64,000 bases of DNA from Flavitalea plasmicola (GCF_030546645.1 NZ_JAUOTO010000009.1:310001-374000), one strand, 5' to 3'; positions 48,631 to 58,613 are shown, counted from the stretch's first letter. The notes: generated by a model not told the origin, from the letters alone. Numbers and translations: made by a program.

Positions 48631-51600
48631 ATGAAATCCAAATTCTATTTGATGGGGCTGGCATGTCTATTGCTGTCGGCGCTCGGTCCCCATCACGCCT
48701 TGGCGCAGGCGGAAAGTCACAACTTCATCACGTATGACACTACTTATAAGCTAGGTAGTCTCACTTACTCCATTCGTATCAGTCGCCCGGCCAATATGTT
48801 CAAGGCTGGAGATCCGGACACGGCCTCGCGTCCTGCGATCATCACCATGCCTGGTCAGGGTGAAATGGGGACGAATCTCGCGAAATTGCAATCTTTCGGA
48901 CCACATTACTGGCTTAACAACGGATGGGATGGCAGTGTAGTCCTTGGTAACGGGACACATTACCCGATCCTGATCACGATGATCTGCAGTTATACGTATG
49001 TTCAGCCGGAATGGAACCTAGCGGTCCTCAACTATTTATTGAATACTTATCATATCAAAAGGAATTCGGTGCACCTGGGCGGTCTTTCGCAGGGTGCATT
49101 TACGTGGTCGGCCATGATCACGTATGAGTCGAGTCCCGGGGCGGAGGATGGGATGAAGCCTGTCACCAGCCTTACGATCCTATCGGGTGCGGCGACGGTG
49201 CAGCCGGGTCCGGGATATCCTTATTTCGGGCATTGGGCGAAGAAGTATGGCGGCAAGCTGTTTGCCACGGTGGGCTATGGAGATGCTCAGGTGATCAATC
49301 CTCCACTGGTGGCCAAGGCCATGAACGATTCGGTGCCCGGGTCGGCCTATTTCACTTATAATAATGTCGGTGGCGGCACCCATTGCTGCTGGAATACAGA
49401 ATATGATCCGAAGGCGCTGAACTGGCAATCTTTTGCGCCGATGGGCCCTTATATTACGACGAGCACGGATACGAATTCCAGGGGAACCTATTACAAAGGG
49501 GAGTCTATTTTTCAGTGGATGCTGCGACAGGGGGATACTACGCTGGTGGGATCGGGCACTCCGACGGTGCCTGCCGGGCCAGTGATGACGCCTCCGACCG
49601 TGAGTGCCGGGGCCGATCAAAATATTACGCTGCCACAGACTTCCGCGACGTTGACGGGGACTGCCACGCCGGCCACCGGAACTACGATTGCCAGCATAGC
49701 CTGGACGCAGGAGAGCGGTGCGACTGCCACTATTACCAATCCGGGTTCGGTCAGTACGACAGTGACGGGCCTTGCTGCCGGCGTATATGTGTTTAAGCTA
49801 ACGGTAACCAGCGACGCGGGTGTGACGTCCGTTTCCACGGTAACCCTCACGGTGAAAGCTTCTGTTCTGCAGGATCCTGTCGTTAGTGCGGGGACTAATC
49901 AGACGATCACGCTGCCTACGAGCACCGTGACGCTGGGTGGATCTGCCTCGGACCCCAATGGTGGGACGATCGTGACGTATGCCTGGACGCAGAAGAGCGG
50001 TACTGCCGCGGTGATCAATTCGGCTGCAGCGGCTACCACGACTGTGATGGGATTGTCGGCCGGGACCAGCGTGTTCACCCTGACCGTGACGACCAGTGAG
50101 GGAACGACGGCATCCGCGGACGTGACCATCACGGTGAACCCCGCAACGTCTGTTCCTGCTTCGGGTCCTTTGCCTATCAAGAAAGTAATTGTATGTGAGT
50201 ATCGGGTATTCTATATTGGCAGTGACAACAATGTATATGGATGGAATGGGGGCGGCGCTCTGAAGGTGTTCCCCATCGGAGGCAATCAGGTAGTGGATGG
50301 GGACGGAGCGTTCAACCAGTTCCGTGTGTTGGATGACAAAGGTTATATCTGGTCGTCGCGTGTGGACTGGACGTTGGTAACAGACCGGGTAGAGACTGAT
50401 ACGACCGGCGCTCCTTTCGACAAGAATGTAAAAGTTTTCGCCTATAAGAATACCACGCTTACTGTCCGTACGGACGGCAGCCTGTGGTATTATGGGAATG
50501 ACGATTATAACCTGTTCTCTACGGCGGGTGTCACGGGCATGCGACCTGTGCAGCTTTCACCTGCCGGCATGCAGATCAAAAAAGTGGCATTGGGCAGCAC
50601 CCGTATCGTCGCATTGACTGTAGCCGGGGACGTATATGAGTGGGTTATCGGCAAGGGTAAAACCCCTGTGAAGAAGACCATTCCTGCGCCAGCCATCGAC
50701 GTTTTCGCCAGCCATTTCGACTATGCGGGCTGTATCGTTGAGTCGAGCGCCGGGGCGACCAACGGGTATCCTTATGTATGGGGTACTTCCTGGGGCAGCT
50801 GGGGCGCCAAGGGCGGACCGACGTATAGCACGCCTACTAATTTATCTACGCTTTGGGGATTGAAATATCCCATCAAGGAGATCTCTGTCGACTGGAATAC
50901 CACGCACTATATCGACACCCAGGGTGACATGTACGGCTTTGGGTTCAACTCACAGGGGGAGGTAGGCAATGGAGAAGAGTTTGTCAATAAGTATACTTAT
51001 TCGACTTTCCCCGGATATGGATGGACGTTTACGGACAGTGAGAATCCCGTAACGGCACCTGCGGTGCAGATCGGCAAGGGGGTGAAGTGGTCCAAGCTGT
51101 ATTCCAACAACTGGTTTGGATTCTATAAATATGCGCAGGCAGAGAATGGCGACCTTTATTCATGGGGTCGTGGCAAGGCGCTCGTGTTGGGTAACGGCTT
51201 TTCCTGTGTGCAGGAGGCCGCTCACCCGAATGCGCTGGACGTACTGGTACCCACGCTGGTGACGCCTATGTCCACGACCAGCCAGTCCTATGACTGGACA
51301 CCGCCTGCCATCAGTGCCGGGGTCAACCAGACCATTACCAGCACGACGGCTACTCTTACCGGCACCGCCACTGCGCCGCAACTGATCAAGAATACCACTA
51401 CGGCGGCCAATGGCATCAACCGGGTAGGCTACAATATCATATCCTACAAATGGACGCAGGTGAGCGGCCCTGCCGCCACGATCACCAATCCGAACAGCGC
51501 CACCACTACGGTGACGGGCATGACGCCTGGCACGTATGTGTTCAACCTGCTGACTACGGACAATAACACCGGAACGCAGAGTGCGAATGTCACTATTACC

Positions 51601-54468
51601 GTGTCTTCCACAGCGCCTGGCAACAAAGCCCCGACAGCCAATGCGGGGCCTGACCAGACCATCACGCTGCCTACTAATAGCGTTAATCTGACAGGTAGCG
51701 GGACGGATTCGGATGGCACTATTGCATCCTACACCTGGCAGAAAATAACCGGTCCTTCGAATCCAGCCATCGTAACTGCATCGCAGGCCAATACGCAGGT
51801 GAATAACCTGGTGGCTGGCGTGTATACTTTCCAGCTGACCGTATTTGACAACCAGGGTGCGACCGGACTGGATACCGTACAGATCACCGTGAAGCCTGCA
51901 CCCGTGGTCCCGGGACCTCCTGTAGCCAATGCGGGGGCCGACCAGACCATTACATTGCCGACGAGCAGTGTAACGCTGACAGGCAGTGGTTCCGAGGTGA
52001 ATGGAACGATCACCGGCTATGCATGGACGCAGGTGACGGGCCCTGCCGGAGCAGTCTTTGGTTCAGCCGACAAGGCGACAACGACCGTGACCGGACTGGT
52101 GAAGGGCGTTTATACTTTCCAATTAAAAGTAACTGATAACAGCGGTGTGACGGCAACCGATCTTGTGACGGTGATCGTGAATGCGGCGATCGTCCCGGGA
52201 CCTCCCGTAGCGAATGCGGGGGCCGATCAGACCATTACATTGCCGACGAGCAGCGTAACGCTGACGGGCAGCGGTTCTGAAGTGAATGGAACGATCACCG
52301 GCTATGCCTGGACACAGGTGACGGGCCCTGCCGGGGCAGTCTTTGGTTCGGCCGATCAGGCGACGACGACCGTGACCGGGCTGGTGAAGGGCGTTTATAC
52401 CTTCCAATTGAGAGTAACTGATAACAGTGGCGTGACGGCAACGGATCTTGTGACGGTGATCGTGAATGCGGCGATCGTCCCGGGTCCTCCTGTAGCGAAT
52501 GCGGGCGCTGACCAGACGATCACGCTGCCTACGAATAGTGTAACGCTTGCAGGCAGTGGTTCTGAAGTGAATGGAACGATCACCGGCTATGCGTGGACGC
52601 AGGTGACGGGACCTGCCGGGGCCGTCTTTGGTTCAGCCGATAAGGCGACGACAACCGTGACCGGGCTGGTGCAGGGCGTCTATACTTTCCAATTAAAAGT
52701 AACAGATAACAGCGGCGTAACGGCTACGGATGTAGTGACGGTGATCGTCAATGCGGCAGTTGTTCCCGGCACGCCTGTAGCTGATGCGGGTACCGACCAG
52801 GTGATCACGCTGCCTACGAATAGTGTTACGCTGACGGGCAACGGTTCTGAGGTGAATGGAACGATCACGGGCTATGCATGGGTGCAGGTGAATGGTCCTG
52901 CCGGCGCAGTCTTTGGTTCGGCCGACAAGGCTACAACAACGGTGACCGGACTGGTTGCGGGCGTATATACCTTCCAGATCACCGTGACGGACAATGCCGG
53001 TGTGCAGGCTGTGGACGTGGTGAAGGTGACGGTGAACCCGGCGGTGGTGCCCGGGACGCCAGTAGCAAATGCGGGTGCTGACCAGGTCATTACCCTGCCT
53101 ACGAATAGCGTCACGCTGACGGGCAGTGGTTCTGAAGTGAATGGTACGGTCACCAGCTATGCATGGACCCAGGTGAATGGACCTGCCGCAGCAGTGTTCG
53201 GATCTGCCGATAAAGCTACGACGACCGTGACCGGACTGGTTGCGGGCGTATATACCTTCCAGATCACCGTGACGGATAATTCCGGTGTGGAAGCTGTGGA
53301 TGTGGTGAAAGTGACGGTGAACCCGGCGGTCGTACCGGGGGCACCCGTGGCGAATGCGGGCGCTGACCAGGTGATAACGCTGCCTGTGAATAGTGCAACC
53401 TTAACGGGCAGTGGTTCAGAAGTGAATGGTACAATCACGGTTTATGCCTGGACACAGGTGAACGGGCCTGCCACAGCAGTGTTCGGATCTGCCGACAAGG
53501 CAACGACGACGGTGGGTTCATTGGTCCAGGGTATCTATACTTTCCAATTGACTGTGACGGATAATTCCGGTGTAGAAGCTGTAGATGTCGTCAAGGTGAC
53601 GGTGAACCCTGCTGTTGGAGCGTCGAACCAGGCTCCTGTGGCTGATGCCGGCGTGGATAAGATCGTGCCTGACGGGACGACGGTGGACCTGGATGGATCC
53701 GGCTCCTACGACCCTGATGGAACGATTGTGAAATACCAGTGGGTACAGATATCCGGCGCCGGAGGTGTGACCTTATCGGGCTCTAATACTGCAACGCCGG
53801 GTGTGTATGGTCTGACCCCCGGAGTATATGTGTTCCAACTGACCGTGACGGATGATAAGGGCGCTACGGGCACTGCAACGGTGCAAGTCACAGTGACGAC
53901 GGCTAACACTACGCCGAACCCGATAGCCATTGCCGGCAACGACACTACGCTGGTGTTGCCCGATGTGCAGTCAACGCTGCTGGATGGGTCGTTGTCCTAT
54001 GACCGGGGCGCAACGCTGGTAAGCTACCAATGGAGGCAGATCTCGGGCCCTGTGAAGGTGACGATAGCCGATGCTGCCAACAGCAAGACGATGGCACAAG
54101 GCTTCCAGGCCGGGGTATATAAGTTCGAGCTGACTGTGACGGATGACAAGGGGTTGAGCGCTTCGGACACCGTGACCGTATTTGTGCAGAGCAATTTCCG
54201 TACGGTGGGGTTTGTCAAGCTGTATCCCAACCCAGTATATGCGGGCAACCAGATCATTGTGGAAGGACAGAACGACTATGTCGGAAAGATCAGGTATACC
54301 ATCTATGATATGGGTGGCAGGCTGGTGAAGGCCCTGGAGGCGGATAAACAATCGCCGTACCTGCAGCAGGCCATTTCATTGGGAAGCATAGGCAAGGGCG
54401 TATATATGATGACGGTGATGTTTGAAGGGGTGAAGAAGCCTGTGGTGCTGCAATTTGTAGTAGACTAA
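48631..54468 (+). CDS. Giant mosaic surface protein: esterase head, RCC1-like propeller, PKD repeats, T9SS domain
   Basis: A 1945-aa protein. Signal peptide 1-26. Esterase-like head about 30-305 with Ser153 in GGLSQGAFTW and His251 in GGTHCCW, close to the head of the 1143-aa protein. Two PKD domains (319-410, 413-505) precede an RCC1-like propeller (511-890), a near copy of the 519-aa protein. Then come PKD-like domains at 891-995 and 1000-1090, six almost identical 95-aa PKD units (1093-1662, each with ANAGADQ(T/V)ITLP or a variant), two further PKD domains (1667-1757, 1764-1855) and a T9SS type A domain (KLYPNPVYAGN, 1862-1945). It is probably a long surface adhesin or hydrolase held far from the cell by the PKD stalk. 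Confidence 0.9.
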   Translation: MKSKFYLMGLACLLLSALGPHHALAQAESHNFITYDTTYKLGSLTYSIRISRPANMFKAGDPDTASRPAIITMPGQGEMGTNLAKLQSFGPHYWLNNGWDGSVVLGNGTHYPILITMICSYTYVQPEWNLAVLNYLLNTYHIKRNSVHLGGLSQGAFTWSAMITYESSPGAEDGMKPVTSLTILSGAATVQPGPGYPYFGHWAKKYGGKLFATVGYGDAQVINPPLVAKAMNDSVPGSAYFTYNNVGGGTHCCWNTEYDPKALNWQSFAPMGPYITTSTDTNSRGTYYKGESIFQWMLRQGDTTLVGSGTPTVPAGPVMTPPTVSAGADQNITLPQTSATLTGTATPATGTTIASIAWTQESGATATITNPGSVSTTVTGLAAGVYVFKLTVTSDAGVTSVSTVTLTVKASVLQDPVVSAGTNQTITLPTSTVTLGGSASDPNGGTIVTYAWTQKSGTAAVINSAAAATTTVMGLSAGTSVFTLTVTTSEGTTASADVTITVNPATSVPASGPLPIKKVIVCEYRVFYIGSDNNVYGWNGGGALKVFPIGGNQVVDGDGAFNQFRVLDDKGYIWSSRVDWTLVTDRVETDTTGAPFDKNVKVFAYKNTTLTVRTDGSLWYYGNDDYNLFSTAGVTGMRPVQLSPAGMQIKKVALGSTRIVALTVAGDVYEWVIGKGKTPVKKTIPAPAIDVFASHFDYAGCIVESSAGATNGYPYVWGTSWGSWGAKGGPTYSTPTNLSTLWGLKYPIKEISVDWNTTHYIDTQGDMYGFGFNSQGEVGNGEEFVNKYTYSTFPGYGWTFTDSENPVTAPAVQIGKGVKWSKLYSNNWFGFYKYAQAENGDLYSWGRGKALVLGNGFSCVQEAAHPNALDVLVPTLVTPMSTTSQSYDWTPPAISAGVNQTITSTTATLTGTATAPQLIKNTTTAANGINRVGYNIISYKWTQVSGPAATITNPNSATTTVTGMTPGTYVFNLLTTDNNTGTQSANVTITVSSTAPGNKAPTANAGPDQTITLPTNSVNLTGSGTDSDGTIASYTWQKITGPSNPAIVTASQANTQVNNLVAGVYTFQLTVFDNQGATGLDTVQITVKPAPVVPGPPVANAGADQTITLPTSSVTLTGSGSEVNGTITGYAWTQVTGPAGAVFGSADKATTTVTGLVKGVYTFQLKVTDNSGVTATDLVTVIVNAAIVPGPPVANAGADQTITLPTSSVTLTGSGSEVNGTITGYAWTQVTGPAGAVFGSADQATTTVTGLVKGVYTFQLRVTDNSGVTATDLVTVIVNAAIVPGPPVANAGADQTITLPTNSVTLAGSGSEVNGTITGYAWTQVTGPAGAVFGSADKATTTVTGLVQGVYTFQLKVTDNSGVTATDVVTVIVNAAVVPGTPVADAGTDQVITLPTNSVTLTGNGSEVNGTITGYAWVQVNGPAGAVFGSADKATTTVTGLVAGVYTFQITVTDNAGVQAVDVVKVTVNPAVVPGTPVANAGADQVITLPTNSVTLTGSGSEVNGTVTSYAWTQVNGPAAAVFGSADKATTTVTGLVAGVYTFQITVTDNSGVEAVDVVKVTVNPAVVPGAPVANAGADQVITLPVNSATLTGSGSEVNGTITVYAWTQVNGPATAVFGSADKATTTVGSLVQGIYTFQLTVTDNSGVEAVDVVKVTVNPAVGASNQAPVADAGVDKIVPDGTTVDLDGSGSYDPDGTIVKYQWVQISGAGGVTLSGSNTATPGVYGLTPGVYVFQLTVTDDKGATGTATVQVTVTTANTTPNPIAIAGNDTTLVLPDVQSTLLDGSLSYDRGATLVSYQWRQISGPVKVTIADAANSKTMAQGFQAGVYKFELTVTDDKGLSASDTVTVFVQSNFRTVGFVKLYPNPVYAGNQIIVEGQNDYVGKIRYTIYDMGGRLVKALEADKQSPYLQQAISLGSIGKGVYMMTVMFEGVKKPVVLQFVVD
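51907..53616 (+). repeat. Six tandem 285-bp repeats coding for PKD units
   Basis: Unit starts at 51907, 52192, 52477, 52762, 53047 and 53332, exactly 285 bp (95 codons) apart. DNA identity is very high between units 1, 2 and 3 and still obvious in 4-6. Confidence 0.92.
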
Positions 54469-54490
54469 TTGGAGTTGGTTGTATACTCAA

Positions 54491-54522
54491 GGGGGCCGTC
54501 TGATGACGGCCCCCATTTTTTT
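54491..54522 (+). terminator. Rho-independent terminator
   Basis: GGGGGCCGTC pairs perfectly with GACGGCCCCC around TGAT and is followed by ATTTTTTT, 22 bp after the stop of the 1945-aa gene. Confidence 0.93.
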
Positions 54523-54527
54523 ATTTC

Positions 54528-55601
54528 TTATTTTTCGAATATCAGGATCGGGTATTCGCCTTTGAGCCCATATTTCTCGGGCTGCTGGTCTTCTTTTTTA
54601 TATAACCAATCGAGGATCTGGCGGCCGAAGAGGGGTTTGTGAATGTAGAGTTTCATGAAGCGTACGTCGAGCGTGCGCCACACAGCCAATTTAAAGGGGA
54701 AGGGCAGGTTCTTTTTGAAATACTCATAGGGATGGGCATGGAAATAGAGGATCTTGCCTGCCTGGGCTTTGCCTACCAGTCTTTTCAGCCGGCCTTTGAT
54801 GAAGGAGAAACCACGTACGGGCAGCAGCCAGAAGTTCATCCAGGGTGAATGTTTGAACCATTCGTATACGATAACTCCCTTGCCTTTATGCGCCAGAATG
54901 CGGTAGAGCTCTTTCATGGCGGTGACCTGCTCGTCTTTGGGGATATGGTAAATGGTATTCAGGGAAACGAAGCCGTCGATGGCATTGTCCTTGAAGGGCA
55001 TATTGGTCATATCGCAGAGGACGCAGATGCCTTTGTCGCCCAGCTTGCGTTTGGCTTCGGACAGCGCCTGGAAGGAGAAGTCCACGCAGATGCGGTATTT
55101 GTAATTAGCCGAGTACTGGAGATAGTCCGGGAATTGCAGCGCGCCGGAAGCGGCGTCCAGCATGTAGGTGCCGGACGGGTTGAGGTACCGGCTGACACGG
55201 TCGTGGCATTTTTTGATATACTCTTTTGAAACGTCCCGGAGGTCTTCGAAAATGACGGCGTCCTCATAGTCGCCTTTTTCGTCGGCGAACCAGCCTTTTT
55301 CGTCATAGAAGTTCTTCACCATCTGTTTGTCAGCGCTGAGCGCTTCCTTCAGCAGGTGTTGCTTTGAATCTACCCAGGCAAGGTCCTTCAGGAGCAGGAT
55401 GATCTCTTTGATGATGGGGAAGATATAGTCCCCCCGCACCGAGATGAGTCCTTTGGAAATGTTGGTGGAGACGGGGGTGCCATCTGCCTGCCAGACGGAG
55501 CCGGCTGCTATTTTACGGTTGAGTTCCTCGATCTCGGCGGGCGTCAGTGCCCGGAGATCGGCGCCCGTGAAAGGGCATTTAACAATAGATATCCATTCCA
55601 T
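54528..55601 (-). CDS. SAM-dependent methyltransferase with Trm112-like N-terminus
   Basis: A 357-aa protein. The N-terminal 65 residues (VKCPFTGADLRALT, GLISVRGDYIFPIIKEI) resemble the Trm112/zinc-ribbon-like segment that precedes many glycan methyltransferases. The class I domain follows: YMLDAASGALQFPDY (motif I region, Asp-Ala-Ala-Ser-Gly), ICVDFSFQAL, CVLCDMTNMPFKDNAIDGFVSLNTIYHI. It lies 24 bp after the GT gene on the same strand, so it may methylate a sugar made by that cluster. Substrate not known. Confidence 0.82.
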   Translation of the reverse strand: MEWISIVKCPFTGADLRALTPAEIEELNRKIAAGSVWQADGTPVSTNISKGLISVRGDYIFPIIKEIILLLKDLAWVDSKQHLLKEALSADKQMVKNFYDEKGWFADEKGDYEDAVIFEDLRDVSKEYIKKCHDRVSRYLNPSGTYMLDAASGALQFPDYLQYSANYKYRICVDFSFQALSEAKRKLGDKGICVLCDMTNMPFKDNAIDGFVSLNTIYHIPKDEQVTAMKELYRILAHKGKGVIVYEWFKHSPWMNFWLLPVRGFSFIKGRLKRLVGKAQAGKILYFHAHPYEYFKKNLPFPFKLAVWRTLDVRFMKLYIHKPLFGRQILDWLYKKEDQQPEKYGLKGEYPILIFEK

Positions 55602-55625
55602 GTGCCAGGTTGAGTATTACAATAT

Positions 55626-56912
55626 TTAACTTTCAGTAGTAAATTTTCCGGTTGATTCGATGGCCCTGTACAATTCGTCGACGGAGTTTTCCCAGCTATG
55701 GCTTTGGGCAAAGCTGATCCTTGCATTTGCTTTTTCCTGGCTGTTGGCTGCCAGGGCTTTTTTAATGAGCCCGGTATATTCCCCCGGCTGATCAGCCAGG
55801 TAGGTATGATCTTCGAAGATCTTCATAGCAACGGTGCGCGTAGCGACCACGGGTTTCCCCATGGCCAGGTATTCGTCAATTTTCAAGGGGTAGTTGCCAC
55901 GGGTGATGGTATTGTTGAATTGGGGGTTGATGCAGACGTCGAAGGCCTTTACATAGGAGGCCAGTTGATCGAAAGGTTTGCGGCCTTTGAAATGGATATT
56001 TGGTAGGTTATGCAGGTCGCTTTGCAGGAATTTTTCATCCTCTGGCCCGACCAGAACTATATTCCAATCCGGGTTTTCCGTAGCGATGCTGCGGAGGATG
56101 TCATGGTCCAGCCGGGAGGAGTCCAGGGCGCCTATATAGCCGATGATGGGGCGGCTGATGGACTGCATGTCCTGCGGAAGCGGATGCGCTTTGGAGGGGT
56201 CGAAAGCTTCCAGGTTGCAGCCCTGACCGATGTACCAGGACCTTGGGTTCATGGTGCTGCTGTATTCTGCGAAATAGGTGGAATTGGCCACCACCAAGTC
56301 TGACTTGCGGATCAGCTGCGGTTCGATGACTGAAGTATGCCGCTTCCAGTAGTCGAAGCCTTGCAGGAAATCACGGAGGTAGTATATATAGAGGGAAGGC
56401 TTCAGTAATTCTTTCAGATAGAAACCATTATATGGATCGTTGTCATTAAAAATAATGATATCCCGGAACCCCAGCTGTTTGCAGGCTTTTTTTATTTCCC
56501 GGGCATAGCGGAGGGAGTTGAAATAATTCACCACCTGGAAAAGGCCTGTAAAAGGCAGCCAGTTAGCCGAATCGATGACACAGTCGGGATAGAATTCCCA
56601 AATGTTGGGCCCTATGGGGCGGATGAGCTCCTGTTTTTTTTTAAGGGCATCGATATGGGGGGTGAACTTAGGGTCAGAATTGGTGAGGAAGATCTTGCGT
56701 TTGACAGGGATGTTGACATATATTACCCGATTGTGTTCCGCCAGCAGGAGCGCGATGTCCTTTGCATTGCAGCCCATGGGGAAATACCAGGGTTGCAGAC
56801 CCACTACCACAATATCCTTGTTCCTTAAAACAGGGGTTGGATGTTGCACCTTTTCGGGTATGCGCTGTTGGCTATTTGGAGAGGAACGTGGAGAACTATT
56901 CAAAATAGTCAT
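55626..56912 (-). CDS. GT-B family glycosyltransferase
   Basis: A 428-aa protein (ATG 56912, MTILNSSPRS; an upstream start at 56954 would add 14 atypical residues). IIGYIGALDSSRLDHDIL begins the C-terminal Rossmann half and NYPLKIDEYLAMGKPVVAT is the nucleotide-sugar binding block (E-x-LAMGKPVVAT). The middle IIIFNDNDPYNGF and YYLRDFLQGFDYW are family-like. Likely a GT4-related enzyme for the polysaccharide. It may be co-transcribed with the methyltransferase. Confidence 0.85.
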   Translation of the reverse strand: MTILNSSPRSSPNSQQRIPEKVQHPTPVLRNKDIVVVGLQPWYFPMGCNAKDIALLLAEHNRVIYVNIPVKRKIFLTNSDPKFTPHIDALKKKQELIRPIGPNIWEFYPDCVIDSANWLPFTGLFQVVNYFNSLRYAREIKKACKQLGFRDIIIFNDNDPYNGFYLKELLKPSLYIYYLRDFLQGFDYWKRHTSVIEPQLIRKSDLVVANSTYFAEYSSTMNPRSWYIGQGCNLEAFDPSKAHPLPQDMQSISRPIIGYIGALDSSRLDHDILRSIATENPDWNIVLVGPEDEKFLQSDLHNLPNIHFKGRKPFDQLASYVKAFDVCINPQFNNTITRGNYPLKIDEYLAMGKPVVATRTVAMKIFEDHTYLADQPGEYTGLIKKALAANSQEKANARISFAQSHSWENSVDELYRAIESTGKFTTES

Positions 56913-56949
56913 ATGTAAATATAACGAATGTATAATATAACGGATTTTA

Positions 56950-56999
56950 CGCAAAAAACTTGCGTTTTCGGGTAATTTCCCGGTATATTTATAACGTTA
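56950..56999. promoter_or_regulatory. Three stacked inverted repeats in a divergent promoter spacer
   Basis: CGCAA-AAAAC-TTGCG (56950-56964), CGGG-TAATTT-CCCG (56969-56982) and TAACGTTA (56992-56999) follow one another between two divergent starts (56912 minus, 57020 plus). TATATTTA at 56984-56991 could be a promoter element. The set may form operators or stems; the binding factors are unknown. Confidence 0.4.
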
Positions 57000-57019
57000 A
57001 CAAATATAAAAAATAAATT

Positions 57020-58537
57020 GTGCAGCCCTTCTCTTTTTTTAGCCAACGTCCGCGTCTTCTGATCTTTTCCCTATATTTTGTTTCACTTTGTTACCTGGCT
57101 TTTCTGGTGTTCTCCAATCAGCCGGGGATCTTCTTTTCGGGTGATGGGGGGATGAAGTTCATGGTGGTGAAGCAATTGCAGGGCGGGCATGGGTTTAAAT
57201 ACCTGTATTTGCCCCAGCCGGCATGGGTGCATGAGATCTGGAGTAAGGGATTTTTTCCTTTCAGGGATCCTTTTATCTATCCTACGCCGCAAGGGGATCT
57301 ATTTTCATTTCCTCCTTATTTTCAGCTGATCAGTGCTAAATTTTACGGATGGTTCGGCGATGCCGGCTTATATGTGCTGCCGGTGGTCAGCGCTATTCTT
57401 TTGTGGGGGGTGATGATCGTGCTGCTGCGGCTGACGGGTATCCCGGACCAACTGGTTGCACTGCTGCTGGCGATCCTGGTATTCTGTTCGCCTTTGACCT
57501 TGTATGGCGCGGTGTATTGGGAGCATATGCCGGCTGTGCTGCTGTTGTGTGCGGGGATCGCAGTTTTGCTGAGGCCGGGTATGGCAGTTGGATACCTCTT
57601 TCTTCTCGGGTTGTTATCGGGGCTTTCCGTTTGGCTGCGGCCGGAAGCCATCGCCATGAATATTTTATTCGGCGTGGCTGCGCTGGTGATGTACCGGCGG
57701 GAACGGCACCGGGGCATTCCCTGGTTTTTAGCGGGGATGGCCATAACGATGGCAGGTTTTCTGGCGATGAATCACCGGTGGTTTGGATCGCTGCTGGGGG
57801 TGCATAGTTTCCAGGTACTACAGGATCATCCCTTATTTTACAAGATAGGCAAGGGAGCCAAGAATTTTTTTCTCATAAACTGGATTTCAATCCGATATTT
57901 TCCTTTGATCCTGGCGACGCCCATCGTTTTGTACCAATGGTGGAAGGGCAGGATACGGCTGGAGCAGCGCACTGTTTTGTTTTTGGCCGTGATAGCCTCT
58001 TTTTGTTGTCTCAGCCCGTTTATGTTGCCCAATGATGGCGGCATGCAATGGGGCGCCCGTTATTTCCTGGTGGTGATACCACTGTTCCTTGTGGCGATAG
58101 CGTTGGTTATAAAGGAGTTGGGGATGAGATTGCCAGGTTGGGTTTATGGGGTCCTGGTTGTGGCGTTGGTGTATGCGTTCCTGCTGAACAGCATTGGCGG
58201 CGGCGTGTACAAGCTGCGCCAGGCTAATTTCACCCGGATCAAGCCGGCGATGGAATTTCTCCGGCAGCAGCAGGGGGACGTGATCGTGGTCGGGTCCGAG
58301 TTCATTCCAATGGAGCTGGGCAGCCTTTTTGATGAGAAGTATTTTTTCCTTTCGGAAAAGGATTCCAGCTTTAGCGGGCTGCATGCGTTGTTGCGGCAGC
58401 AGCATATCCGGGAATATTTATTTATAAATCAGGAAGATAAAAGTCCTGCGTTTCCCAATTTACTGCAGCAGGACGGGGGCAAAGAACTCATAAAAAAGGG
58501 AAATTATTATTTCGCACGGTATGCAGTTCCGGAGTAA
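57020..58537 (+). CDS. Polytopic membrane protein, putative GT-C glycosyltransferase
   Basis: A 505-aa membrane protein with about 11 helices and a soluble C-terminal tail. The GTG at 57020 is taken as start (MQPFSFFSQRPR). The first outer loop has FSGDGGMKFMVVKQL, an acidic cluster like the DxD or ED of GT39-type enzymes, and YWEHMPAVLLL and WLRPEAIAMN are characteristic of the family region. It probably moves a sugar from a polyprenyl-phosphate donor to a periplasmic acceptor. Confidence 0.65.
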   Translation: MQPFSFFSQRPRLLIFSLYFVSLCYLAFLVFSNQPGIFFSGDGGMKFMVVKQLQGGHGFKYLYLPQPAWVHEIWSKGFFPFRDPFIYPTPQGDLFSFPPYFQLISAKFYGWFGDAGLYVLPVVSAILLWGVMIVLLRLTGIPDQLVALLLAILVFCSPLTLYGAVYWEHMPAVLLLCAGIAVLLRPGMAVGYLFLLGLLSGLSVWLRPEAIAMNILFGVAALVMYRRERHRGIPWFLAGMAITMAGFLAMNHRWFGSLLGVHSFQVLQDHPLFYKIGKGAKNFFLINWISIRYFPLILATPIVLYQWWKGRIRLEQRTVLFLAVIASFCCLSPFMLPNDGGMQWGARYFLVVIPLFLVAIALVIKELGMRLPGWVYGVLVVALVYAFLLNSIGGGVYKLRQANFTRIKPAMEFLRQQQGDVIVVGSEFIPMELGSLFDEKYFFLSEKDSSFSGLHALLRQQHIREYLFINQEDKSPAFPNLLQQDGGKELIKKGNYYFARYAVPE

Positions 58538-58582
58538 AACTTTCGAACTAATCGACAAATACAAATAAATTGTAGGAAAGTT

Positions 58583-58613
58583 TTGATTTAGATCAAATTT
58601 ACCGTTACATTTA
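58583..58613 (+). promoter_or_regulatory. Perfect FNR/CRP-type box and possible promoter upstream of the exosortase module
   Basis: TTGATTTAGATCAA (58583-58596) equals the FNR/ANR consensus TTGAT-N4-ATCAA. TTTG at 58582-58585 and TACATTTA at 58606-58613 could be Bacteroidota -33 and -7 elements 20 bp apart, so the box would overlap the -33 region. An ACCGT-N7-ACGGT repeat (58601-58617) overlaps the -7 element. About 165 nt of untranslated leader would follow. Confidence 0.45.

Noticed and set aside
51907..53616. Regularly spaced repeats considered as a CRISPR-like or satellite array
   Set aside because: The 285-bp units are all in frame and encode PKD folds, and there are no short repeats with unique spacers.
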